From Planctomycetota bacterium (lineage in GTDB: Bacteria > Planctomycetota > Phycisphaerae > UBA1845 > Fen-1342): 34,049 bases of DNA. Below are positions 5,725 to 14,195 of the stretch, in pieces (positions within the stretch are counted from its first letter, which is position 1; the number at the start of each line of letters is the position of its first letter). The stretch is from assembly GCA_016235145.1 (NCBI GenBank), contig JACRLV010000030.1:1-34049 (forward strand), given 5' to 3'. The translations under genes were made by a program, and so were the position numbers. The notes under the pieces are model-generated. The model searched no databases. It was not told where the DNA came from and saw only the letters and a program-made list of their open reading frames with translations.

Positions 5725-8114
5725 CTATCCGCCGTACTGATTCCGGATGATGACGCTGGCAGGATTGCCGGCGAGGTTGAGCGCGCCGAGCGTCTGGGAG
5801 GCGGCGGTGCGCAGGCTCATGTTGGCATCGGACTCGGCGATCTTGGTGATCGCGCCGACGGACGCGTCGCCGAGCTTGTTGCCCTGGCGGCGGCGAGCGC
5901 TTCCTGGGCCGCGGTCGAGCCCACGTAGGCCAGAACGGCGGCGACCTTGGTGCGCAGCACGGCGTTCTTGGTTGTGAGGATCGGGATGAGCGAGGACTCG
6001 GCCTCGTTCGCGCGGAACAGCGGGTTGCCGGTGTCGGCGAGGCGGTGCAGCACGTCGGTCGCCTCAAGCGAAACCTCGGTGGCGACGGCGGCCGTGAGGT
6101 CAGTGATTCCGGCGGCCCGGTTGATCGTGCTGAGGGCGGTCATCATCATGTCGGGGTTTGCGTCCGGGGCGACCAGACCGACGCGCCTGTCCGCGCGGCG
6201 GGCGGCGTCGGACGCATCGCGGTCGCCCTTCTTGAGGGCGATGAGGATCGGCGTCTGGACGAATTTCACTTCGCCGTGGATCTGCTGGACGGCCTTTTCC
6301 GGACCGCCGGCCAGATCGGAGCCGAACACGATCACATCGAGCGAAGGCAGCGTGGTGCGGGCTTTTTCGAGGCCGGCGAACAGGTCGGCGTCGATGACGA
6401 CGTTGTAGTCGAAGCCGCGCAGGGCTCCGCTCAGCGAGTTGGCGATCGACTCATCGGCGTCGACGACCAGTGCGTTGCGGGTCGAACCCTGCAAGGCGAC
6501 GGCTTCGCACAGGACGGTCATGAGGCTCTGCGAGTTCGTGAACGGCTTGCTTGGCAGGCCGGCGCCGAGCGCCAAAGCGGCCCGCACGCGAACCATGCGG
6601 TCCGTGAACGTGAGCGAATCGGCCAGCGGCGGGTTGCCGGCGTCGTCGCTGACGAGGCTTGCCGGTCCGGCGGTCAGGCGCAGGGCGGCGATGGCGCCGA
6701 GAGCGACGGCGGCTTCCTTGCGCTGGTTGGCGATCGCCAGAGCTTCGAGGCAGTAGGACGCGCCCGCCGCCTGCGCGAAATACGCGGGGGACGGGTAGTT
6801 GTCCGGCCGGGTGAAGTCGGTCGTGCCTTCCGGCAGGTCGGCGGCGCGGCGGAAGTTCGCGGCGAGCCATAGCGAGATGGCGGGCTTCAGCTCGGGATCC
6901 AGACGCAGCGCTTCTTCGCAGCAACGCATGGTCATGATGTCGCTGAAGACGACGGTCGGGACTTCCATGTTGTGGGCGGCGTCATCACGCCAATACCAGA
7001 CGTTGGCGACATCCTGGCGGGCGTCTGCCGCGAGCGAAGCCTGTCCTTCATAGTACTGATGGGCCAGGCGGAGGAATGCGTCCGCCGCCCGCATGTTCGC
7101 TTCGAGCGCGACGCCGTGGGCCTGAAGGTCGGCGAGTGAGGCGTCAACGGCCGAACGGATTTCGACCGGCGTGTCCTCCGCATCCCGCAGCGCCAGGAGA
7201 TAGGGAACCGACTGCCAGTAGCCGATCTGCCCGAGAGCGCGAACGACGTACTGCTTGAGCGTCCGGTCGCTGGTTCGCAGGCCCATGACGAGCGGATTCA
7301 GACCCGGGCGGCCGATCTGCGGCAGCGTCCGCAGGATCACCTGCGTGAGGTTCTGCTTCTGCGGATCGCGCAGGGCCTGGAGCAGGAAGGGGACGGAGAA
7401 TTCGCCGCTGTCCTTGAGGCGCGCGACGCTGTTTTCGAATTGCCGCGGCGGGCCGGCGAGCCGCTCGATGTTCTGCTTGATGCGGATCGGGTCGGCCTTG
7501 ATCAGGCGCTCGCCATCCTGGAGCAGCTTCATCACGCCCTTGACCGATTCGCCCATGATCGGATCGCCGGCCAGGGTGACGAGGATCTTGTGGCGGCGCT
7601 GCACACGGTCGGCGAATTCGAGCAGCGCGACGGGGTCGGGCTTTGAACCGATGAGGGCCTGGAAGTTGGCGTTGGCGACGCCGAACTGGCCGATCGAGGC
7701 GAAGTACCAGCCGTCGTCGGCTTCGTTCTTCTGCTCATCGCCGACTTCGAGCAGGTCGAAGATCTTCTTTCCGTTGTCCTTGAGCGAACCGGCCTGTCCG
7801 TCCTGGCGGAACAGGAGCACGCCGCCGGCGGCTTCGTTCTTCAGGATCGAACGCTCGGCCATGAGCGCCAGTCGGAAGGGCGTGGGGTTCAGCGCGGCGA
7901 GTTCGCCGAGCGCGGTCTCGGCCGCGTCCGGGTTCGACCGCAACTGCACCGCGTCCATCGCGGCCTTCCACTTGGTCCAGACTTCCGCGGCCGCCCCGGT
8001 TACGAATTCCTCGTCGCCGAGGTCCTGGGCTTGTGTCGTCGAGGCTGCCAGACCGCCGAGGAAAACGGCAACCAGGGCCGCTCCGAGCCGAATCCGCCGG
8101 AGGGAATCAGGCAT
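5725..8114 (-). CDS. Exported HEAT-repeat protein with degenerate receiver-like domain (frameshifted)
   Basis: The start is the ATG at 8114 (GGAG 8-9 bases upstream), not the track's 8183. Residues 1-30 are a signal peptide ending 'ASTTQAQ'. Residues ~220-320 show HEAT-type helix pairs ('SVPFLLQALRDP', 'LKQYVVRALGQIG'). A Cys/aromatic helical region follows, then a CheY-like alpha/beta segment at ~547-667 ('NALVVDADES', 'LDVIVFGSDLAGG', 'TPILIALKKGD'). Its phospho-acceptor Asp and the conserved Thr and Lys are replaced, so it is a pseudo-receiver. A second HEAT-like region follows at the C-terminus. The track frame runs off into nonsense after 'QEALAAA' near 5890. The +1 frame continues as 'GNKLGDASVGAITKIAESD' and ends 'IIRNQYGG' at 5725. 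One missing base near 5885-5893 restores 796 residues. Likely a scaffold protein; partner unknown. Confidence 0.75.
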
Positions 8115-8441
8115 GTCGCACACTCCAAAGAAGGACCAACCAGCGCCCGCCTTGCGGGCCGCATCGACCGCGCACGTTGTCATGAAAACCGGGTTGGGAT
8201 TCTACCGGGCGGCCCATCGCGGGCAAAGTCCGCCCGCCGGCGCGCCTGAATCGTCGGCGTCCGATGTGCGGCCAGGCGGAACATTCCACACTTCGGAAGC
8301 CCCGCCGGCGCACCGTCGCCGCGACCCCAACCGTGATGCGGATGTTAGCGAGCCGGCGCAAGGCTGTCACGCCAACGGTGGGGGAATTGCGCGAACGGGG
8401 GCACTGCTTCGGTGGGAGTCGGCCGGAAGCATCGAGCATGG
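8115..8441. other. Intergenic region, no gene recognised
   Basis: This GC-rich 327-bp stretch lies between the HEAT gene start and the zinc-ribbon gene end. ORFs crossing it on both strands are composed of Arg/Pro/Ala shadow sequence without start signals. No hairpin terminator with a T-run was found. It should hold the promoter for the HEAT gene. Confidence 0.4.
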
Positions 8442-8804
8442 TCAGATCGGCTCGCCGCATTCGGGGCAGCGCGGGGCGGTGAGTCCCTTGAGAATATGGT
8501 CGCATTTGAGGCAATGCAGGTAGCCGTCGTGCCGTCGTTTCCGCAGGATCGCCCACACCAGCAAGCCGACGAGGAACGCGGGCGTGTACACGAGGCCGTC
8601 GGAAACAAGCCATGCGGCGTTCGGCCAGTCGAGTTCTTCGCCAAAATCGCGCAGCGTTTCGATCGGACCGGACAGGATCGCGAGCGAATCGTCCTCGCTG
8701 GGGTTGTCCCACAGGCCATATGCCAGCCGCATCAGAAGGACTGCGCAGACGAAAAAAGCAGCGTACGCCGCGAGCAGCGCAAGCCAGAACGGGCGGTTTT
8801 TCAT
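8442..8804 (-). CDS. Membrane protein with C-terminal zinc ribbon
   Basis: A 120-residue protein with two hydrophobic segments (residues ~7-27 'WLALLAAYAAFFVCAVLLM' and ~72-88 'TPAFLVGLLVWAIL'). The cytoplasmic tail ends in the zinc ribbon CLKCDHILKGLTAPRCPECG. The CxxC...CPECG spacing with 'GL' before the second knuckle is typical of a small-membrane-protein family widespread in Planctomycetota. It starts 7 bases after the gcvT stop, so it is the second gene of that unit. A second protein with the same ribbon lies at 17193. Function unknown; Zn binding is inferred from the four Cys. Confidence 0.75.
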   Translation of the reverse strand: MKNRPFWLALLAAYAAFFVCAVLLMRLAYGLWDNPSEDDSLAILSGPIETLRDFGEELDWPNAAWLVSDGLVYTPAFLVGLLVWAILRKRRHDGYLHCLKCDHILKGLTAPRCPECGEPI

Positions 8805-8811
8805 GGCGAGG

Positions 8812-9878
8812 CTACTTCGCGCGCTTGTAGAACGGCGTCGGCACGACTTTTGCGTTCAGCCGCGAGCCGCGCAACTCGATCTCGATCGCGGTTCCAATCG
8901 CCGCGGCGGCGGAATCGACCAACGCCATTCCGATCACTTTTTCGAAAGTCGGGCTCTGCGTGCCGCTGGTGACTGCGCCCACTTGGGCGCCGTTGAGGAG
9001 CACGGCGGCGCCCTGCCGGGCGATTCGTCGATGACGCGGCGCGGACCGGATTCCTTCACGCGGTGAATGGCCGGCTGGCCGATGAAGTTCTTGGTCAGAT
9101 CCACGCACCATGCCTGTCCGCCGCTGATCGGATCCCAATCTTCCGTCAGTTCGTGCCCGTAGAGCGGCATCGCCGCCTCGAGCCGCAGCGTGTCGCGCGC
9201 CCCCAGCCCCGCGGGCTTGACCGGCCGGCCGGCCTGCTCGCTGGCGCTGCCGAGCATCGTCATCGCGGCGTCGGCGAAATTCGCCGGCAGGATGATCTCG
9301 ACGCCGTCCTCGCCGGTGTAGCCGCTGCGCGCGATCGTGTAGCTCGCGCCGACGACGCTGCCGGTCTTGAAGTGATAGCGTTTCAGATCGCCGACCGGGA
9401 AGGGGAGCAGCTTGTCGATCGTCTCGATCGCCTCGGGCCCCTGGATCGCGACCATGGCGGTCTCGAAGGTGCGGTCCGTGATCTCGACGTCGAAGCCGCG
9501 CTTCTGCCTGCCCCACCAGGCGAGCATCTTTTCGCGGTTGCTCGCGTTGCAGACCACCATGAAGTGGTCCTCGAAGCGCGAGACGATGATGTCGTCGAGA
9601 ATTCCGCCGTCCTCGCGGCAGGCGTGGCTGTAGCGGCTCTGGCCGGTCTTCATGTCGCCGATGCGCCGCTTGCAGGCGTGTTCGAGAAAAGCCTCGGCGC
9701 CGCTGCCGCGAAACTCGACCCGGCCCATGTGCGACACGTCGAAGACCGACGCGTGCCGCCGCGTCCAGTGGTGCTCTTCGATGATTCCGGTATAGACCAC
9801 CGGCATCTCCCAGCCGGCGAATTCGACCAGACGGGCGCCATTTCGGCGGTGAAACTCGATCAACGGAGTCGGGTGCAT
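8812..9878 (-). CDS. gcvT: Glycine cleavage system T protein, aminomethyltransferase (frameshifted)
   Basis: GcvT transfers the methylene group from aminomethyl-lipoyl-H protein to tetrahydrofolate, releasing ammonia. The start is ATG 9878 ('MHPTPLIEFHRRNGAR', GGAG ~11 bases upstream), not the track's 9944. Family hallmarks are 'FAGWEMPVVYTGI', 'FDVSHMGRVEF', 'GYTGEDGVEI' and 'LGARDTLRLEAAMPLYGHEL'. The frame breaks near 9015-9030: after 'GPRRVIDE' the family sequence resumes in another frame as 'RIARQGAAVLLNGAQVGAVTSGT' and ends at 8812. One added base gives about 355 residues, slightly under the usual 360-375, so a few codons may also be missing. Downstream is a zinc-ribbon membrane protein rather than gcvH. 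The break may be a sequencing error. Confidence 0.88.
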
Positions 9879-10114
9879 CGTGGGCAATCTCCGGGCGAAA
9901 CGAAATACGCCGCACCGGCGGCGCAGGAGCGCATGATACCTCATGCCTTCCGGCGCGGCACGGGCGTCAGTACTCGGAACGCGATTCCAAAAACGGTGGG
10001 ATTCTCTACCGCGATATCATGTTCCCGCGCGTGAACCGCGTTGTGCGGGCTGCACTACTGGGAGACGAGAGCGATGTCGCTCTGGCGAGGAAACCTGATC
10101 GGAGGAACCGACGC

Positions 10115-11443
10115 ATGACCACGCACGCACTCGTGATGGCGATCGTTGCCTGTCTGCTACAGTCGCCGGCGAAGCTTGACCCGCCGCCTGCACCCGATTT
10201 TTCGACGCCGGTCGATTACGCGGATTGGCTGAAGCGGCGCGTGGTCGGCGAGCAGCGCGAGGATCAGAACGCGGCCGGATTGTATGACGCGATTCTGAAT
10301 CAGGCCGGCTCCCCGGGCTACGCCCTGTTGGAGTTCAAGGGTCCGCGCACGCAGGCCGAGCCGGTGGATGTGATGGCACCCTGGGATCCGAGCGCGCATC
10401 CGGATTGGGAGGCGGCGTATCAGAAGACGCTGCCGAAGATCGAGCAGTTTCGCCTGGCTGCGGCGCGCCCGTACATCTGGTGGGGCGTTACTCCGCGCGA
10501 CGAAACGAGCGGCTACCTGCTCACGGGCATTGTGGACAGGCTTGGCGGCCTGCGCCGGTTGTGCAAAGGCGCCGCCGACGCGGCGTGGCGGGCTCCCAAC
10601 GGAAAGATCGACGACCGCCTGTTCCTGCCGAACTACCGCGCGATCCTGGGTGCGGCAAGACAGATCGAGCGCGACCCGCTGCTCATCTCGCAACTCGTGG
10701 GGTGTGTGATACGCTTGCTCGCCTACAGCGACCTGTTGCGTGCCGCCCAGGGCGACATCTTGAGCGACAAACAGCGGAGCGCCGTACTGACGTTTCTGAA
10801 AGGCGGCGACGAGGCGCCGCCGCCGCTCCGCTATCCGGTCAACGGGGAACTGGCGATTGCATACGACTTTCTGCAAGCGGTCCACAAGAATGGCGGAAAG
10901 TACGGCATTGGCGAGGGGATTTCCGGCGTGATGCTGGGCACGCCAACGCTCAAGGGCGATCTGCGCGCGGACGTCGCGAAGTCGCGCGATGCGTTGAAAC
11001 GCTATTACGCCGCCGTCGCCGAACTGTCAGAAAAACCGTTCACTCCGGAACTGCGCGAGCGGATCGACTCCGCCGCGAAGGCGGAATCGGAGGCGGACCC
11101 GCTCTTCAAGGCGATCGTTGCCGGAATGGGCCGCAGCCGCGAACTGTTTCTGCGCTGCGATGCGCACCGCCGCGCCACGCGGCTGGTTTACGAGCTGCTC
11201 GTATTCCGCGACAAGAACGGCCGCTGGCCGGCGGCGCTTTCCGACCTGCCTCCGGAGATCGATCGAACGCTGCGGATCGATCCGTTCTCGAACAAGCCCT
11301 TCGCCTACAAGCTCGTCGACGGCGAGCCGCTCCTGTACAGCGTCGCGCAGAACGGCAAGGACGACGGCGGGACGACGCACGATGAGCGGTGGGGAGACGA
11401 GGTTGATGACGCCGACTTTGTTTTCTGGCCGGTTCAGAAGTAG
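10115..11443 (+). CDS. Exported hypothetical protein of planctomycete type
   Basis: A 442-residue protein. The ATG at 10115 follows GGAGGA by ~9 bases and opens a signal peptide ('MTTHALVMAIVACLLQSPA'). The track's 10019 start adds an unlikely Arg-rich leader. The body is mainly helical. The C-terminal part carries a motif seen in many planctomycete exported proteins: 'YELLVFRDKNGRWPAAL', 'DPFSNKPFAYKLVDGEPLLYSV', 'NGKDDGG'. This resembles the end of pseudopilin-like and DUF-type proteins, where a processed 'YSxGxNGKDDGG' tail is common. It is monocistronic and flanked by gcvT (divergent) and repeats. No enzymatic role can be assigned. Confidence 0.75.
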   Translation: MTTHALVMAIVACLLQSPAKLDPPPAPDFSTPVDYADWLKRRVVGEQREDQNAAGLYDAILNQAGSPGYALLEFKGPRTQAEPVDVMAPWDPSAHPDWEAAYQKTLPKIEQFRLAAARPYIWWGVTPRDETSGYLLTGIVDRLGGLRRLCKGAADAAWRAPNGKIDDRLFLPNYRAILGAARQIERDPLLISQLVGCVIRLLAYSDLLRAAQGDILSDKQRSAVLTFLKGGDEAPPPLRYPVNGELAIAYDFLQAVHKNGGKYGIGEGISGVMLGTPTLKGDLRADVAKSRDALKRYYAAVAELSEKPFTPELRERIDSAAKAESEADPLFKAIVAGMGRSRELFLRCDAHRRATRLVYELLVFRDKNGRWPAALSDLPPEIDRTLRIDPFSNKPFAYKLVDGEPLLYSVAQNGKDDGGTTHDERWGDEVDDADFVFWPVQK

Positions 11444-11455
11444 CCCAGAGACACC

Positions 11456-11515
11456 TGCCGACGCGAACAGCCGTCGGCAGGGCACCCGGCGAACCGCCGT
11501 CGACAGGGCGCCCGG
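11456..11515. repeat. Hairpin followed by 26-bp tandem repeat
   Basis: A 10-bp perfect stem (CCTGCCGACG / CGTCGGCAGG) begins 13 bases after the stop at 11443 and may act as a weak terminator, though there is no T-run. The 26-bp unit CGAACAGCCGTCGGCAGGGC... (11464-11489) is repeated with a few changes at 11490-11515. Confidence 0.7.
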
Positions 11516-11523
11516 TCCCATTT

Positions 11524-11597
11524 GTAGCGTCGGACCTCTGAGTCCGACGACGATTGAGCGGCGAAAATCCTCGTCGGACTCGGAGGTCCGACGCTAC
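11524..11597. repeat. 74-bp palindromic element, family 'TAGCGTCGGACCTC'
   Basis: The 27-bp arms (11524-11550 and 11571-11597) are inverted repeats matching at 26 of 27 positions, separated by a 20-bp loop. A related copy is at 31924-31993. It is a dispersed, non-coding hairpin element of the kind common in planctomycete intergenic regions. Confidence 0.85.
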
Positions 11598-11722
11598 GGC
11601 ATGCCACGTTACGACGACAGCCGAACGATCCGCCGGACGATCGAGCGGCGAAAAACCTCGTCGGACTCGGAGGTCCGACGCTACGGCATGCCCCGCTACG
11701 GCGACAGCCGAACGATCCGCCG
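11552..11722. repeat. 87-bp tandem duplication including half of the palindrome
   Basis: Two copies start at 11552 and 11639 and are nearly identical. Each runs from GAT(T/C)GAGCGGCGAAAA through the right arm of the palindromic element to GCCGAACGATCCGCCG. The duplication probably arose after the hairpin element inserted, perhaps by slippage at the stem. Confidence 0.85.
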
Positions 11723-11747
11723 AGCGCCTGCGGTGCGAAGCGGCAGG

Positions 11748-12761
11748 TCAAACGGACGCCAGGCCGCGCAGGTGCGGAACATCCAGCACCTGGAATCGCG
11801 TTCGGACGGACGCGATCGTTTCACCGCGCTGGCGGATGTTGTGTTCCTGGATGGGCCCCAGTTTGCCGGATGCGCGGACGAGATACTCCACGCCGGAAAC
11901 ATTCAGCCCCATGACCCGCGTCGCGGTCGCGTCCACGGCGGGCAGGTTTCGCCCCACAATCAGGCAACCGACCGGCTTGGGGGTTCCCATGATCGGGCCG
12001 TCGCCCTCCATGCCGACGATTCCGTCGACGATCGCCAGATGCGGACGCACGGCAGCGTTGATGTCGAGGATGGACTGCGGGATTCCGTGCCAGTGCAGCA
12101 CGTTTTTCGGCCAACCGTAGACGATGCCGGGCATGACGCCGAAGAAGTTCTTCATCGAACAGGTCACGCCGGCCCAGTGGTGCGTCTTGAGCTTCGGGAG
12201 CGAGACGATGAAATCCGCGCCGAGCAGCGTTCGCGGCAAATGCAGCTCGGACAGGCTCGTCCAGCGGCCGACGTTGGCGACGGATTCCACTTCGTCGTGA
12301 TTGAGATCGAAGAAAGGCAGCTTCGCCTCGCGGATCGCGTGCTGCGTACCGGATTCTTCAAGCACCAGAAGGCTGTCGCGGCGGTGGCCCTGTCCTTCGG
12401 CGACCAGCACTTCCGCGGCGTCGCGGCGGCGAAAGACCTCCGCCGCCGCCGCCAGCACCGCCGGATGCGTGTTGATGTGCTGCTTGCCGATGGCGGTCTC
12501 GACCAGGTTCGGCTTGAGCAGGACGCGCTTGCCGCGGATCTCCTCGCGCATCACGCCGAGTTCGTCGAGCGAGTGTTCGATCGCGGCGACGAGGTCGCAG
12601 TCGTAGCCGGCCGCACGCGCGATGAAGACCTCGGCGCGAAGGCCACGCTCGTGGCGTTTCCATGCCGCCCCGCCGACGCCGATCGCGCCGCCCGCAGCGA
12701 GCAAGCCGGCCGCACCGATCAATTGGCGTCTGGAAATTCGTGGTTCGTGCGCGTGGCTCAT
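11748..12761 (-). CDS. Tat-exported DUF362 family protein
   Basis: The 613-residue track ORF joins an antisense shadow to this gene. The real start is ATG 12761, overlapping the upstream gene's TGA as ATGA, giving 337 residues. The N-terminus has a twin-arginine motif 'ISRRQLIGAAG' followed by a Gly/Ala hydrophobic stretch, predicting Tat export of a folded, possibly metal-bearing protein. The body matches the DUF362 family pattern: 'VLLKPNLVE', 'THPAVL', 'LPKLKTHHWAGVTCSMKNFFGV', 'IVDGIVGMEGDGP', 'PVGCLIVGRN', 'AVDATATRVMG'. DUF362 has no established general biochemical role. It is translationally coupled to an alpha/alpha-toroid protein, suggesting a common pathway. Confidence 0.85.
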   Translation of the reverse strand: MSHAHEPRISRRQLIGAAGLLAAGGAIGVGGAAWKRHERGLRAEVFIARAAGYDCDLVAAIEHSLDELGVMREEIRGKRVLLKPNLVETAIGKQHINTHPAVLAAAAEVFRRRDAAEVLVAEGQGHRRDSLLVLEESGTQHAIREAKLPFFDLNHDEVESVANVGRWTSLSELHLPRTLLGADFIVSLPKLKTHHWAGVTCSMKNFFGVMPGIVYGWPKNVLHWHGIPQSILDINAAVRPHLAIVDGIVGMEGDGPIMGTPKPVGCLIVGRNLPAVDATATRVMGLNVSGVEYLVRASGKLGPIQEHNIRQRGETIASVRTRFQVLDVPHLRGLASV

Positions 12762-13663
12762 GGCGCCGCCGTCCCTTCGCCGCGGCGGAGCCATTGCGGC
12801 ACCGGACTTTTGTCGGCGGCAGCGAGCAGCAAGAGGGCGTCGTGCAGCGGATTTACGGGTCGCGCCATCGCCGCTTCGGCAGCTTCCGCGATCCATGCGC
12901 CAGCGTCGGCGGGACGGCGGCCCCAGGCGTGCAGGCCGATCAGCCCCCAGCCGAGCGCCAGCGGCGTTCGTATTCGCGGCAACTCCGTTTCGAGAAAGCG
13001 CGCCGCACGCTCGACGAAATCCTGAGAACCGAGGCGGGCGAGCGCCGTCAAAGCGACGCCGGTGGTCTCGGGAAACGCCCGCAGCGTGTGCTCCAGAACC
13101 TGCGTATTGCCGTAGTTCCAGCCTCCGCTCGGCAACGCGCGATCCGCCAGCAGGCGCAACCCATCGCGCGTGCGGGAGTGCTCGAGCCGGCCGGCGGCTC
13201 GCAACGCCATGACGGCGTAGGCGGTCGGCTCGACCCAGGAGTGCGTGTGTTCGACCCATGACCAGCCAGGAATGCCGGCGTCGTGCTGGGCTTCGGAAAG
13301 CCGCACGTCGGCGACTTCGCCCGTCGCCTTGCAGAGCCAGCTTACGCCGCGATCGAGGCTCGTCCGGTAGACTTCGCCTGCCTGGGACCAGACGAGTACG
13401 GCGAGCGACGTCGTCCACGCGGGCCGGCTGAGCGAGGTCGTGACGGAAACGGAACCATCCTGCTGCCGGCGTCGAGCGAGCCATTCGGCCGCGCCCGCCG
13501 CGGCGTCTGGCTCGCCGACGGTTGAAAGCGCGAGCGCGGCCCAGGCGGTTGGTTCGCTGGCGCCGGATTGGCTCGGCGCGTAACCCCACGAGCCGTCGTC
13601 GCGACGGGCGGCAAGCAGGCGCGCGGCGAGCTGTTGTCGCAGGGAATCCACGGCGGCAGTCAT
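12758..13663 (-). CDS. Alpha/alpha-toroid protein, squalene-cyclase/prenyltransferase-like
   Basis: A 301-residue protein starting at ATG 13663 ('MTAAVDSLRQQLAARLL'); the track's TTG at 13729 falls in the upstream terminator stem region. It shows repeated QW-like motifs typical of terpene cyclase/prenyltransferase toroids: 'RRDDGSWGYAP', 'RRQQDGSVSV', 'LPSGGWNYGN', each followed by a helix pair such as 'PTAWAALALS' or 'PTAYAVMALRA'. At ~300 residues it is about half a full squalene-hopene cyclase. No DxDD catalytic motif is seen, so it is probably a binding or partial toroid protein, not a cyclase. There is no signal peptide. It is coupled to the DUF362 gene by an ATGA overlap. Confidence 0.75.
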   Translation of the reverse strand: MTAAVDSLRQQLAARLLAARRDDGSWGYAPSQSGASEPTAWAALALSTVGEPDAAAGAAEWLARRRQQDGSVSVTTSLSRPAWTTSLAVLVWSQAGEVYRTSLDRGVSWLCKATGEVADVRLSEAQHDAGIPGWSWVEHTHSWVEPTAYAVMALRAAGRLEHSRTRDGLRLLADRALPSGGWNYGNTQVLEHTLRAFPETTGVALTALARLGSQDFVERAARFLETELPRIRTPLALGWGLIGLHAWGRRPADAGAWIAEAAEAAMARPVNPLHDALLLLAAADKSPVPQWLRRGEGTAAP

Positions 13664-13727
13664 GCTTGAAGTGTTATCGACTTCGCGGCGAGACAGCTTC
13701 GGCAGTTTGCCGATGAGGATGGAGCGC

Positions 13728-13758
13728 AAAAAAGCGGCCCCGGCGGATTGCCGGGGCC
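13728..13758 (-). terminator. Rho-independent terminator after the small acidic protein gene
   Basis: On the minus strand, a perfect 9-bp stem GGCCCCGGC-AATCC-GCCGGGGCC is followed after GC by six T (A-run 13728-13733 on plus). It lies downstream of the gene ending at 13827. A second perfect 9-bp hairpin (TCCCGCCGC-TTTC-GCGGCGGGA, 13768-13789) precedes it. Confidence 0.85.
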
Positions 13759-13826
13759 AAGCCTAGGTCCCGCCGCTTTCGCGGCGGGAGTCGCCTTTGC
13801 GCGGTCATTTCCCGCGCCTGCGAATA

Positions 13827-14075
13827 TCAGAACAAGGCTTCACCCCACTCGTGCTGGTAAGCCTCGTCGTTAATGATGGCGAAGAATCCGTCGTCGTCGG
13901 CTTCGACCGCGAAGACGGCGTCGGCGATCGAGCGGTAGGCGAAGAAATGAGTCAACGCGGTTCGAAGGTCATCGTCGTCCCAGCCTTCGGGCAGGTCGAG
14001 GTCGATCGAGCGAACCTGGGCGTAGTCATATCCAAACCGCGGAACGCAGCGGATGGACGTTACCGTCTTCTTCAT
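13827..14075 (-). CDS. Small acidic hypothetical protein
   Basis: An 82-residue, strongly acidic protein from ATG 14075, with a weak GGATGA ~6-8 bases upstream. It has beta-like ends ('VTSIRCVPRFGYDYAQVRSIDLDLP', 'FFAIINDEAYQHEWGEALF') and a central helix with a 'DDDDL' cluster. There is no signal peptide or membrane segment. A double hairpin with a T-run follows, so it is the last gene of its transcript. It starts about 120 bases downstream of the aminotransferase stop and may be cotranscribed. The family is not recognised. Confidence 0.6.
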   Translation of the reverse strand: MKKTVTSIRCVPRFGYDYAQVRSIDLDLPEGWDDDDLRTALTHFFAYRSIADAVFAVEADDDGFFAIINDEAYQHEWGEALF

Positions 14076-14195
14076 CGCGAATCATCCAACCCCACGGGCC
14101 GCGTCGCAGCCCCCTTCGTTCATCATTCATTATAGCTCAGAACCCGCACGATCCAAATTCCAATTCGCAGGTTCGAAAAAACATCTTGTTTTCTA

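Noticed and set aside
11118-13025. 635-residue plus-strand ORF over repeats and the DUF362 gene
   Set aside because: It crosses the tandem repeats and is antisense to DUF362 and the toroid protein.
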